Shown in pieces: positions 51,441 through 63,127 of a DNA stretch of 64,000 nt. The stretch is from Oryzias latipes (Eukaryota > Chordata > Actinopteri > Beloniformes > Adrianichthyidae). Location of the stretch: NCBI RefSeq assembly GCF_002234675.1, contig NC_019875.2, forward strand, positions 22,624,299-22,688,298, written 5' to 3'. Position numbers and translations under genes: made by a program. The notes beneath the pieces were generated by a model. That model worked only from the letters and a program-made list of their open reading frames with translations, ran no database searches and had not been told where the DNA came from. How positions within the stretch are numbered: the first letter of the stretch is position 1; each line of letters starts with the position of its first letter.

Positions 51441-53383
51441 TCCTATTGTATTACTGTTTTACCTGTCAATTGGGAATTTAGCATTTTTGCCCCTGTAAAT
51501 ATCTGACAGTTGAAAGTATTTGTACTTGTATTCCATGTATCCTGTACCTGAAGATAGCAGACAACAACTGTGCAGACACCCACTTGGCCTTCTTCAGTGA
51601 CGCTGTGAACGTGTAAGGCTTTCCTCTGAGGTATTCATGTCATTCATAAAGAAATCTTTTATTCACATATCAGGCAGTATAAGTACTTGGTTATTTGTAC
51701 AAAAATAAAATAACTTTTTTTAGACTCCTCTGAAAACAAAGGCAACTCTAAAACTCTTTCCCCTCATGAATAACATTTTACCCCCCCCCTCAGTCTCTCG
51801 CCTCAATTTTTTCCCCAGTGATACATGTAACCCACTCCTGCAAATTTTTTAACCTAGAAATTCTACTTATTGGCAACGTACATAAGAACATTACATTTTA
51901 AACTGATGTGTACCGTATTGGCGATGCATTTGTAATTATGTGTTTGAGACATGATTTTCATGTTATTGTCAGGGTGAGAGGAGATCACGGAGGAGAAAAT
52001 GTGGGCATAGCCGAGTTAATGCTCACAGTACGTACAACTGACACAAACGGCTTCATTGTGGGAAAAGTGTACACACAATCAACGGTGAGTTGAACCTAGT
52101 TTTAGAAGCTTTAATATATACACAGGGCTCCAGACTGCGTCCATTTGGTCGCATTTTGCGACCAAAATTTGAGAGTGTGCGACTGAATTTTACACCCAGT
52201 CGCACATGTGCTACCAGTAAATTTGCCTCCTCCACCCTCCGTATTTTTTATACATTAAACATGAAAGGAGCACGTCAATGATCGATGAAATGAGAGATGA
52301 AATCATCAATGAGACGCGAGCGCACACGCACGCAGGCAGACACACACACTCGCGCGAATACTCATGAGACTAGAGCACACGCGAGCACACACTCGCGTTT
52401 CATTGAGTGATGCCTGAGGCGGCCAATGCGTCTGAGAAGAATAGGGAAAGTCACTGCAAGTGGCTAAAATATGTGGAGGGGCGGGGCCTAGAGATAATCG
52501 AGCGCGCGTAAACATCTGTGGGAAGGAAACGGAGACAAATATCATCACAACCTGATATGTGCGTCTGAGCTATGAGCAAGCGAACTATTGATTCGTTCTT
52601 CCGACCTGCAGCTAGTGTACCAGTGACAGAGTGTACAGCAGGGGTCTCAAACTCGCATGAAATCGAAACTGCAGCGAGACTGAAAGAGACCAGGAATTAG
52701 GAGTTGTCCTTAACATTCAATTTCGTTTTAATATGCCTCTCCCCCTAAGTATGATCTGTGATATTACATCTTTTATAATTATTTTAATGTTTTGTAATGG
52801 ATGTAGCCTTTTTTTAATCAGTTGGTATTTTAAATTATTTTAATTGATCAGTGAACTACAAAAAACCCATCAGGACGCATGTCCCATAATGCATTGTTTT
52901 GTAGTCTGTAGGGCAGCTTTTAGTCAGTTCAATACTAAATTTCCAGCTGCGTTCGCTCTGATTGGTGTCTTGCTCTCACCCCTTTCTCGTGATATTTTTG
53001 TTTTGATTGACAGGTGATGTTGGAGCAAAAACAAAAATATACGTCACACACCAGGGGCCTGTTTCAGAAAGGAGGTTAAGTGTAAACTCTGAGTGCGTTA
53101 ACCCTGGAATCAGGGAAACCCTGGGTTTTCCGTTTCAGAATGGGAGGTTTGTTAAACCAGAGAAAGCAGAGTAAGTCAAACCCGTTTCTGAAAGAGAGGT
53201 AACTTATACTCGGAGTCAGTGTCCATGGTTACTTACTCTGTGAACCTAACCTGGTCGGGAGCAGGTTTTATCCTCTAAACTCAAGGTTTCTGCCGGTCCC
53301 CTCCCCTTTTTAAAGACGAAGCGGTATTTTTTGCTTTAACCTTCATTGCCCAAATTTCCGTCACACAGAGACAAGTGACAAGA

Positions 53384-53557
53384 ATGGCTTGTCCTTTTTT
53401 GGAGGACCCAATAGACGAGGAGGCTGCATTAATTCCTAGAGAATTACATTTACGTCGTGTGAGGATTTTGAGGAGACTCAATTTTTTGTCATTGCTCCAT
53501 ACGTTTTTGTTTGAGCGTTACCGTTTTTCGTTGCAGTCAATTACATATATACAATGA
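53384..53557 (+). pseudogene. Harbinger transposase N-terminal fragment
   Basis: MACPFLEDPIDEEAALIPRE, then LHLRRVRIL, then FLFERYRFSLQSITYI, match the first exon of HARBI1-like transposases. The catalytic DDE part is absent. Confidence 0.8.
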
Positions 53558-53849
53558 AAACAACATTAGGTATTGCTATGTAGATGTTTCATATGTCAAA
53601 TATTGTCAACAAAGCTTACATCCATGACATACTCAAATTTGACCTGATTGAATTATGTTTTTATACTTCATTTTTAGCTGCTGCCATGTTCTTTTAATTC
53701 CTGCAGGATTGCATCTACATGAAAATGAAATCAGGGACATTGAATTAAATTAATGTAACAATTACTTTTTGGAAACACAATTTGCTAGTAGTACTGCTTA
53801 CTTTCTTAATCCCATATAAACCTATACCACTTGATCAATACAAGGGTAG

Positions 53850-54173
53850 TGTTGCAGAGTGTGTGTGCTGAGCGGGGTGCGATTGCAGGTGCAGATGGGG
53901 GGGGGTGAGCACGGAGCGAAGGTGTGTGCGTGGTATATATTGTGTGTTCGGAGGATGGAGCACTTAGTTAAATAAAGAGAAGGTGTCATTCCCAGAATAA
54001 CTGTTTTGGAGTCATTCTTAATCCGCTCTGGAGGTTGAGGGTTTCCGACGGGAAGTGAACCCCGAAGGAGAATTCCCTTCGGCCCTGAAGGAAATCTCCC
54101 CTGCGCTTCTGACCACGGTCGGAAAGACGAGAGAAAAGAAAGGAGAAGTCTTCGCGCAGCGAAAGGTTCAACA
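53850..54173 (+). mobile_element. solo LTR, copy 2
   Basis: 324 bp beginning TGTTGCAG and ending TTCAACA, flanked by GTAG at 53846-53849 and 54174-54177. It shares GGGAAGTGAACCCCGAA and CTTCTGACCACGGTCGGAAA with the copy at 18472-18801. No internal retroviral-type genes remain. It is inside the Harbinger element. A 4-bp duplication and TG...CA ends fit an LTR retrotransposon, class not determined. Confidence 0.9.
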
Positions 54174-54459
54174 GTAGACAAAAGTTCACTTTTAAAAACA
54201 CAATTGCATGTATTAATATTAAACTGACAAACGTTTGCAAGAGGGGAATGTTAACAAAAAAGTCCTCTAAACATTACCGACGTTAAATGCATTTTCCCCC
54301 AGATTGGTTCTGTACACTATGCAGCATTTCATGCATTTACACCAGGAATGAGACTTCAAAAGTACTCCTAAATATCACCATTTTTTATTTCACACCTTAC
54401 GCTATTTAAAAAGTTATTACAGCCAATATTTTATAACAATGATTTAAATGCAAACTTAC

Positions 54460-54640
54460 GCATTAACTTGAGCAGCTACGTTTTCCCACGCTAACTGTCT
54501 CTGTTTTGCAGATGTAGCGGTGTTGCTTTTCTTCTGGAATATGTGCTCATATTCACTGTAACTCTGCAGCAGCACGTCAAGTTCAGCTGGCAAAAAATAT
54601 GCAGACCTCTTTTTTTCACAGTTGCCATGGTGACTCGTGA
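54460..54640 (-). pseudogene. Harbinger Myb/SANT-like protein fragment
   Basis: The minus strand encodes KKRSAYFLPAELDVLLQSYS, then EYEHIFQKKSNTATSAKQRQ and LAWENVAAQVNA, ending at a GTAAGT donor near 54460. This is the Myb/SANT-like DNA-binding protein of PIF/Harbinger elements. The nearest start codon is out of frame by one base, so the fragment is disrupted. Confidence 0.82.
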
Positions 54641-57190
54641 TATCTGCGCTCCATTGATAATGGCTTCTTATAGTCGCGGTGCGCACGCTAAACTCCGAAT
54701 CAGTCCACTCAGAGTTGATTGACCTAACTCCGATCAGCTTCTCTGAAACAGAAAACTCAGAGTTGTTAATCTCCCGATTGACCAACTCAGAGTTCAAGTT
54801 CAACCTCAGAGTTGGTTGAACCTCCTTTCTGAAACAGGCCCCAGGTGATCTGTGCAGTGTTGCGTCCATCTGGGTGATCTCAAACACGCTTATTGTGCAT
54901 CTTGGCTGAACCTATTTGGTGTCACCAACATGAATTTCAATCCTCTAATATTTACATACATTTAAGTATTGTTTGAAACTGTGAAATTACGAAAGGTTAC
55001 TACGGTAATCACTTGTTACTAAAAACTTTTTTTTATTCTAAATGTATGGTATTTTTTTTACTATTTTTACTTAGTTGTACTGTCGTGACAGCGATGGTGA
55101 TGTCAGTTTACCTTCTTGTTGCATCTTCAAAAGTGCAGAATAAAATATGACACTGAATTAGAAACAGCACATTGTAATTTCTGCATCTATTATTAAAGTA
55201 TTTATTAGTAATACAGTGGAAATTAGTAGATTTGGTTAGAATGTTGATTTACGGTATGCGCCCCTAAATTTTCTGGTTGTGCCCCTAAAATTTTCAGTTA
55301 GGGGCCACTATGCTCCTAGTGAAAAAAGTTAGTCTGGAGCCCTGATACATAAAAGTGAATGATGTATTAAAAATAAATCTGACAATATAATATTTCTTTT
55401 TGCTTTTTTCCAAATACAGGATTGAGCCCCTCTGGTGTGATGTCTTCGTGAGTGTTACTGGTTTATATTACAACATCCTGCACTCTCTTGAGGACCAAGA
55501 CTTGCTCAATATCAGTCACATCACGTATTCTGCAGCCATTACATTTTTCTACCACGCATTCAGGCCAGTTTGGATGTCTTTAGTGACGCGTGGGACAGCC
55601 ATCCAATCAGGACGGAGCAAAGCATGACACCAAATCAGCTGTGGCAGTTGGGCTTGACCCAGAACCCTGTTTCTGATCCCCGGGTAAATGCTTTATTTAA
55701 TCTCACTGTACTGGACAACTGATTTGTGTGCAGTTTGACTAAAGTGGAAAGTATCAAGAAGAGTATCATGAAATCATAATGACTACAGTGAATATTCATC
55801 GAAAATGAATGAAAAGGATTATTGTTGTGTGGTGCAAACAATTTCCCTAAATTGTTTGTTTGTAGGAAGAATAGCACATCTGCAAGTTCAAAATGCATCA
55901 CAATGCATGGCCTTATGAGCCATCAGATGTACTAATGTCACTACTTTGTTAAGGTTCACTTATTTGCAAATTCTAAACAGTTATGGAGATATGAGGTCTG
56001 CCTGCAAGCAACAATATAAGTTATTATTAGTCGGTCACTGTTCCTACATAATCTAAAACACAAAAAAAACAGTGCTGTTCATAAACAGTATCTTTTTTTT
56101 TTGTCAGGGTATGCTGGTTCCAGAGATTGAATGGGAGGAGAGTGGATCCATGGCTGAACCTCATCCTGGGATCAATGTCCTGGTATGGGACAGTCCTCTT
56201 TTGGGTCCACAAATGTTGGAACTGCAAGACGACATCAATCCATTGTGGAATTCAGACCGTTTGGGAGTTGACCTACATCTTTACTGTCCAGTGTGTTTAG
56301 AACTTAATTTAGGTGACATAATTACATACAGAAGAAGAGAGACTGAGGGGAGTAAGACAGAGTTCAAATCAATACTGCTGTATTGTTCAAGGGACTTCAT
56401 TGTATGTAAGGAAGTTATGAAAATTAGTTCCAGTTTAAATAAAATTCAAATCAGTAGAGATCCCACATTTGCTTAAATTTTGATGTTTTAATCTGTCCAT
56501 GTTTTCACTGAATTTTACTCTGCAATAAAGGGTGAATGTTTGCACTTTGTTGTTCTATGACCATCTTTTGTTGTGTAGTATTTAACCAGCTATAAAACCC
56601 AGAGAGATGAGGATCTTTTTTGCAAGGGTGACCTGGCCAAGATGTGTATATGTATATGGTTACAATATAAAATCACTGACATTTGAGTTATTAAAAAAAT
56701 AAAATTAAGGTCAAGCAAAGTGACTTCGGGCTGAGCAGGGGAGGTGTATATTGGGCGTCTGTGATTGACAGTGAGATGAACTTGAGGTAATGTAGTCCCA
56801 CTGCGTGGTACGGAGCAAAGTGATGCCAGTTTCTCCACAAAACCTGTGGAAGTTGAAGATTTTTCTCCTCCACCTTCATATGATCAAAACCGTGTCTGAG
56901 TGTTGAAATGACGCTAGCATGAAAGCTAAGAGAATAACGTACAAACAATCCCGAGTGAAACGTTCATTTTAAATCTCATGACCAGTACAGAGTTCGATGG
57001 ATTCAATGTCAACTGCATTCAACCAATGTTGCCTTGCTTCCAGGTCCACTGAAAAGTTGCACAAGCCAGTAATTTTTGACAACCGAAGGCAATAAACCGA
57101 CAAGCCATGCTAAGGCTAACACGCTAACGACCGACTGGTACAGAATCAAATATGGGCGGGGCTTTTGCCACCCGCAGAAAGCGTAGAGAA

Positions 57191-57717
57191 AGTGTAAGGG
57201 GCCATACGATTGGCTAAAAGCGAACCCGCCTGCTTTCCCGATGAGTTTGATTGACAGATTCACTAGCCAATGGTGACATTAGTTGACCCGCTCCGTCAGA
57301 TGAGTCTCAATATTCACCGTAGAAAAATCTCTCACACACACGGGGAGATTCACAAACGAGAACGGGATTTTGAATGCACAGTCTGCAGTTCGAATGATCT
57401 GTGAGTTCACATTACATGTGTACCTAAAAATCACGTTTGTGAAGCACTTACTGTGCATTTCTGATACATTTATTGTGAATTTCTAAAATGTTTTTGTGAA
57501 AAACAGTGTGCACATTTGTGAGAAACACTTATTGTGCATTTGTAAAACATTTAGTGTGCATGTGTGAAACACAATCTGTGTGTTTGTGAAACACAGGGTG
57601 TGTATTTCCGAATTTATTTTTCACGTTTGCATAAAATGACATTTGTGAATCGGAGCGTGTGCATTTGTAAAACAGGTTGTGTGCATTTCTGATTATTGAG
57701 ACTGAATTAACTCCATA
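57191..57717 (-). repeat. right terminal inverted repeat
   Basis: Complement of the left repeat, same length. Differences seen by eye are scattered substitutions. Confidence 0.93.
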
Positions 57718-57720
57718 AAT

Positions 57721-57862
57721 CTGGGACAGGCATTCTTTGTCGCAGAAGTCGCAGCTGTAGGTGGTTCCCTGGCTGTCGTTGTTGGGTAGATGAAAAGTGT
57801 TCAGTCTCCGCTCTTGTTTTGCATATGTAGTCCATGTCATGCTCCCGTCCTTTGATGACATC
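57721..57862 (-). mobile_element. 5' part of the split LINE fragment, internally deleted
   Basis: The minus strand encodes WTTYAKQERRLNTFHL joined directly to PNNDSQGTTYSCDFCDKECL. In complete LINEs of this type well over a hundred residues separate these two blocks, so a deletion happened before or after the transposon inserted. The frame continues at 49539 on the far side of the transposon. Confidence 0.75.
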
Positions 57863-57879
57863 CTCAAAAAACGTTTTTT

Positions 57880-60320
57880 TAATGATATATAGACAGTATT
57901 AATTATGGTTCATTGGGTGATTTGTTTCGAATTTTTTTACAAGATTATCAGTTTAGGATCCAAAATTATTGACATAGGTGTTCAGGAAAAAAAAACACCT
58001 TATTTACCCACTGTCTCAAATTTGATCCACACATTTTTAACATGTTGTTGTTGTATTATAAAGAAATAATTATTAACAAATGATACATTCTTTCAATACA
58101 GCAAGTAGTTGATTAAAAACAAACAAACAAGAGATGAGTTAGTCCCACCATAAAGTTTTGAAAACTAGCTAAACGTCTCTTGAGATTTCATGGAAACAAC
58201 TTGGAAAAGTCCGGCTACTGCCCCAAGGGGAAGGATGATGACCTGCAGGGCAGTAAACATGGACCAAAATTCTAAACAATGGGGTTTTAAGGAAAGTTTG
58301 GACCATAATAATGTGATAGAGATGTCCGAATTCCCTGTATCAAATATGATACAAAAGGTTATATAGGGTTAACTGGCAATTTGATGGGTTATATTTGAAA
58401 TACCAGGGACTCAGGGAAGAACTGGAGAAAGCTTGGAGCTGATGATGGTGCTAATTGTAATTGGAGGACACTGGTCAGTGATGCGTATCTGTATCCTTAA
58501 CATCCAAAGTGTATGTATATATACAACATATATGTTCATTTCTTTGCTTTTAAATCAATTTAAGAGTACATATATTAACTAGCTTTGATATATCTACAGT
58601 ATGTTTTTATTTTTTTATTTTTTTTATTTTTTGTTCTGTTTTTATCACTTGAAATAAACAATAAGGGACTTCTAGATTTTTTATAGTGGGGTTGAAAGAC
58701 CCCAGCCCAAAGATTTAACATTTATGTTAAGATTGGGATTTGGACCTCAATCTACCTGATCAATGGCAGTTGTTCTACAAAGGGAGCAACAGCCACTTAG
58801 CCAAGTACACTTAGGTCAAATGAGCTGCAATCATTCAAGCCGTTGGCACTTTTTCATATTTTGATTCATCATGCAGACATGTTATATGAATACAAATGCA
58901 AGGCTGACCATTGCAGAAACTGTGACAAATAACAAAGCAGTAAAGCTAATGCTGGAGAATTTTAATATCTTTCATTTGCACTAAACTGTCTGGGGAAAAT
59001 GCTGCTGTTTGCACAACAACAGTTTGTATAAGCTTCAGCACGACCCTGAACAGGATCAGGCTTGAAAAGAAAAAAAAAAACAAAATGAGCGAGAAAAACC
59101 ATGCAGATCCTCAGCCAAAACAAGCTTTGACAATCTGGAATCCTAAAACCGTTTGACAGTCAGTTAAAAATGTTGGTCTTTTTTTTTTTTTTTTACCAAA
59201 GTGCTTCAGTTTATGCTTTCAATCAATAAAAATATTAATTTTGAACGTTGGAGCATGTTTGTATTGAACTCACAGACTTTTGTCACACAAGTTGGTGCAC
59301 TCCAGGAATGAAGTCACTCTGCCTCCTGAGGCACTTCATTATGCGCCTTTGCTTTTGTGCTGTTGGCTTTGTTAACATCTCTCCTGCAGGAGTTCATTCT
59401 TGGCAGAATGTTATACTCTCCCTGAGATCTCCTCTGGAAAAGTTGTGATGCGTTGGAAAGCAAAACACTCCATTGCTGCAAAAATAGAAGCATTTGTAAT
59501 CAAGACAAACATATTTCTTTCTTCTGACTTTTTTACTTTTACTAAACTTTAGTCGCCTTTTTTATTTGTGAACTGAACCACATGGAAATGTTTTTGTGGT
59601 ACAAATATCCCATCATGCCTTTTTTTTTTTACTTTATCCTCATCCAATCCACAATTATTATAGTTTTAATAAAATCATAAAATTATGACATATTAAGTAT
59701 AAATGGGTTTTAATATTTGCATGAAAAGCACCACAGAGATTGACTCCAAGTTTCAATTAAAGAGATGAGAATGAAACTGTGTCTTGCAGAGGTCACCTTC
59801 CATACAAGCGTATGCAAACAAAGTGGAGTCACCGACAGTTTGCCCTTCTCCACAAAGATTGGTTTGTGCATGTTGACTTTCATAAGACCTTTAACAAAAA
59901 ATTTGATTAAAAAAATGAAAAAGTGATGCTTTAATGACAATTCCTTTATTGAAAAAAACTAACTTGCCTTAACAGCCAGGTTCAGCTCCAACCTGACTAA
60001 AGAGGAGAGAGATTTCAAAAGTGAAAAGAATTTCAGAAACAAAAGTTAATTGCTGAGCTTGGTACCCTTTTAGCTACATTTCCTTAGTTATTTTTTTTTC
60101 CCATAACAGTATATCTATACAAATGTTATATTTAAGTGGCTTTTTTTTCAGCACAGATATATTGTCACTAGGATTTAATCACTAATTACTGCAGCTTTTC
60201 TGTCTCAGTCCGTCACTATGTATTCTTAATGGTCCAGTCTCAGACTGAAGACTTCTCAAATTCTCTGATTTGGTCTGCTTTTTAAAGTTAATCATTAACG
60301 TATAGGTTTATATATAGCAT
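57880..60320. other. intergenic DNA, no gene seen
   Basis: No supported exon. Contains poly-T and poly-A runs. Confidence 0.4.
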
Positions 60321-60324
60321 ATAG

Positions 60325-60445
60325 GCCCTGCAACAGACAGGCGACCTGTTCAGGGTGTACCCCACCCACCACAGTAGCTGTTGGCTTGAGCAGCTTCATG
60401 ACCCCAAAATGGATTTTGTGGGTTATTAAGATGGATGGATAAATA
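60325..60445 (+). repeat. SINE 3' fragment
   Basis: The text ccctgcaacagacaggcgac then ctgttcagggtgtaccccac and a GATGGATGGATA tail is the 3' part of the SINE type seen complete at 46359-46760. Confidence 0.65.
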
Positions 60446-61067
60446 TACCATCTAAAAATACCTTTGAGTCATAGATAAGACATTTATTTGTGATAAATAC
60501 TGACAAAATAGATCACATATGGAAAGAAATGTCCAAGCGAGTAAGAATAAAGTGTCATAATTTCCACAAGGTGAAAAGCCTGGAAGCTTCATGCAATTAC
60601 AGCAGCTGTTCCATAGAGGGCAGTAGTGCTCACTCCAAAAAGAAAATTAGGCAAAAAGAACAAAAATCAGCACCTGCTCCTGTTGGTACTCTGACTATCA
60701 TTTATTAGTAAGCATTTCCCTCTCTTTACATCACATTTACTGACAACTTTTCCAGGATTTGCTGTTATATAGATTTATATCAACGGCAGTTTTTTTTTTC
60801 TTTTTCAACTCAAACTGCACATTGCCAATGTGACCTTTTCTCTTTGGCTCACTCCTCTCTGGTTTACTTGATAGTCTGTATGCGTTCACACTGTTGCAGA
60901 AAAGTACCAGAGTGTACACTTAAAATCAAACAAAAATAAAAATAAAAATTTTTGTATTTTGTATATTGAACAAATTAACCATCTGATTGGCCATGGCTTC
61001 TGAAACTTTCAACAACCTCACAAACAAGCTGAGATTGAATGTCAATATTTTGAATGGGTAAAGTTTC
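60446..61067. other. intergenic DNA, no gene seen
   Basis: Short open frames only; nothing recognised. Confidence 0.4.
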
Positions 61068-61222
<155 letters not shown>

Positions 61223-61433
61223 GTTACCTTTTTTGGGAAAATGTACTTAATAAAAAATGTTTGCCAAAATAAGAGCTGTTATAGCAGCAAGTTCATTTTT
61301 TGTGGTTTTCTGAGTAATTTTCTTTATTTATTTAAGAGTGCCGGAAAGAAATTGCACGCCTAATTTATAACTACAACTTCTAATCCCGTACTTTTATACT
61401 TTTTAGAGTTGATCAGTTTAACAAAACACTTAC

Positions 61434-61705
61434 CGTTAATGTGTTTATGTTTTGAGAAAGTCTCAGCAGCCTCCACTGTTCCAATTTTATTATTTTCTCT
61501 TAGCAGAGCCAGCCCAGGGTCTGTTTTATCCCAGTGGAAACAGAGGGATGTGGGTGCTGCTTGCACCCAGGGGTGCTTCAAGTGAAGACGATGAATGCCG
61601 AAGGGTTTCTCTGTTCTCCAGACAATAGGACTGTCACTGCCGCTCCCCCCCTCAGCCAGGAACAATATCCTGCTTGAGATATATCCGCACACAGTTATCA
61701 GTCTT
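61434..61705 (-). other. candidate coding exon or pseudo-exon, product unknown
   Basis: A minus-strand open stretch contains SDSPIVWRTEKPFGIHRLHL and KHPWVQAAPTSLCFHWDKTD, and ends at a good donor (ACG|GTAAGT just below 61434). An ATG-led overlapping frame (MALEKTDNCVRIYLKQDIVP) runs into a stop beside a run of seven Gs, so a frameshift between two halves of one old exon is possible. I do not recognise the protein, and no partner exon was found. Confidence 0.3.
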
Positions 61706-61709
61706 TTCT

Positions 61710-63125
61710 AAAGCCATTTAAAGTTGATGCCAGAGTTCATGTTCCTGCCACGAGTTCTGGATTCAGCAGAAAAATATCAGTGTGAACAGAAGCTTAAAGA
61801 TAAAGACAGTGATGAAGAAGAACTAAGCAGATCCTGGGTAAGCAATCTGCACAAAACAATCAAAACCAAATTGAAAGAGCTTAGTTTGAGCTAAAGTCAG
61901 TTAAAACTGTTCATTCAGTAAAAATGATTCTAGCTTTCAGGTTTTTTTTTTCTGCACTTGTTCTCCATTATTGTTTTTTGGACAGTGGAAATGCTGCAGA
62001 TACAGGAGCTGGATTTATCACCATGATAAAGTTTTTTTGCATTGTTCGTTTCCACTTAAATGCTGATAAAGTTTCCTTTGCTCTTCTTTTGGAGGTCGGA
62101 AACATGTTTATTATTAAAGGTAAATGTTTTGAAGTTGCAGGATCAGTGACCAGGCAAGTCACTGTATTTTATTAGCAAAAATAGGGACAAGCAAAACTTT
62201 TCAATGAAGTTCCACTTCACAGACTTTGATCATAAAATCTGCCACTTACATACATAAATCCTTATTGAAAAATTATAAAAAGAAACAAATCTATGAATAA
62301 GATCTGCAGTGATAAAGATTCTGCGATTATATTTTGCTGTTGCCTTTATGCCTTGACATTGTAATTACAGTTCTATTGGAACTAAAGGGGATGTTTCTCT
62401 AAATTGACTCTCAGCACATCAGTTGGGCTGTGCCGCAGTGATAGCGCCTCAGGGAGTTGATTCTTTCCTGGCTCCACTCACAACATCGTTTTACCGCCAG
62501 TGCCCAGGCATGACTAACACATCCAGATACAGTTGGTAGGGTGGTGTTTACTCCTGCTGTTGGTTGTGAGATCCGTCACGGTTCCATTCTTCAGTCCAGA
62601 AAGCGAAGGTGTGGCACACCTTTGCTGGCCGGGTCAGAGGCAAGTGTCCAGAGAGGACGCCTGAGCGGTCACAGTGAACGAAAGGGTTGTTCTTTGGGGC
62701 CAGATGGGCTTTAGCACAGCTAAGCTGATGTGTTGTTAGATGACACACAAAAATCAACTTGTGAACTTCCCCTAGTGGTCTTTGGTGGAACTGCAACACT
62801 TTGTACTTTCAATTTCAGAAACGAAAGGTTGGTACTGGGCTTTGACCAAATCCATGTATTCTGTTTTTTAACTCCTGTTTTGTTTTTCCAATTGTGCGTA
62901 ACCCTATAACACTGGAGCTTTAGCCCCAGTGTTCTCAGGACTAACCCTTCCTAATTAACATAATTCCAGCTGCTTCTGAAGCGGAGAAAAGCAGCTTTGC
63001 ACTGATATGCAACACTATACAGTCATGGTGTGTAAACCAGCTGATCTGCATCAGAATTTATTGGAAGTACAGTACCTTAAGAGCATAAACACTCAAAGAG
63101 TTACAGTTGTTCAAAGAGCGCTTGT
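61710..63125. other. intergenic DNA, no gene seen
   Basis: No supported exon on either strand. Confidence 0.4.
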
Positions 63126-63127
63126 TA

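Larger units (their letters stand above)
53055..54841. mobile_element. nested PIF/Harbinger transposon
   Basis: The ends GGGCCTGTTTCAGAAAGG and CCTTTCTGAAACAGGCCC are flanked by CAG on both sides (53052-53054 and 54842-54844). It carries remnants of the two usual Harbinger genes in convergent order: a transposase N-terminus on the plus strand and a Myb/SANT-like protein on the minus strand. A solo LTR is inserted between them. Confidence 0.9.
52123..55344 (+). mobile_element. nested hAT-like transposon
   Basis: The ends are CAGGGCTCCAGACT and AGTCTGGAGCCCTG, with subterminal GGGGC-rich sequence typical of a widespread fish hAT. Flanking 8-mers (TATATACA and ATACATAA) do not match cleanly. 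The N-terminus of a hAT transposase is visible at 52572 (MSKRTIDSFFRPAASVPVTE), then breaks at a CAGGGGTCTCAAACT motif at 52639 that looks like one end of yet another hAT. The rest is replaced by the Harbinger insertion and debris. Confidence 0.78.
50135..56476 (+). pseudogene. broken integrase-like transposase of the 8.18-kb element
   Basis: Likely exons are 50135-50173 (MAERSSERDQSQP), 51510-51630, 51973-52084, 55420-55683 and 56108-56476. The pieces match the DDE integrase-core family common in fish and cnidarian genomes. They read ADNNCADTHLAFFSDAV, then VRGDHGGENVGIAELML (second catalytic Asp), then RIEPLWCDVF (catalytic Glu), then SHPIRTEQSMTPNQLW, then a C-terminal PEIEWEES and AEPHPG region. 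Exons carrying the first Asp were not found. Defects include a TAA stop in phase at 51614-51616, a phase mismatch at the 52084/55420 junction, and a frameshift near 55565. AATAAA lies near 56525. The large intron holds the nested hAT. The copy cannot make a working enzyme. Confidence 0.78.
49540..57717. mobile_element. 8.18-kb DNA transposon with 527-bp inverted repeats (IS3EU-like)
   Basis: The two ends, 49540-50066 and 57191-57717, are inverted repeats of 527 bp each, nearly identical by eye (under ten differences noticed). The ends read TATGGAGTTAATTC and its complement. Flanks are AATCAG on the left and AATCTG on the right, fitting a 6-bp duplication with one mismatch. Removing the element rejoins a LINE reading frame, which confirms an insertion. 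The interior has a broken integrase-like gene on the plus strand and a nested stack of other transposons. Terminal TAY and a 6-bp duplication, with an IS3-type integrase core, point to the IS3EU superfamily as I recall it. The superfamily is inference; the element and its ends are seen directly. Confidence 0.88.

Noticed and set aside
52115-55352. Clean 8-bp target duplication for the nested hAT
   Set aside because: TATATACA and ATACATAA share only part of their bases, so the insertion is supported by its inverted ends alone.
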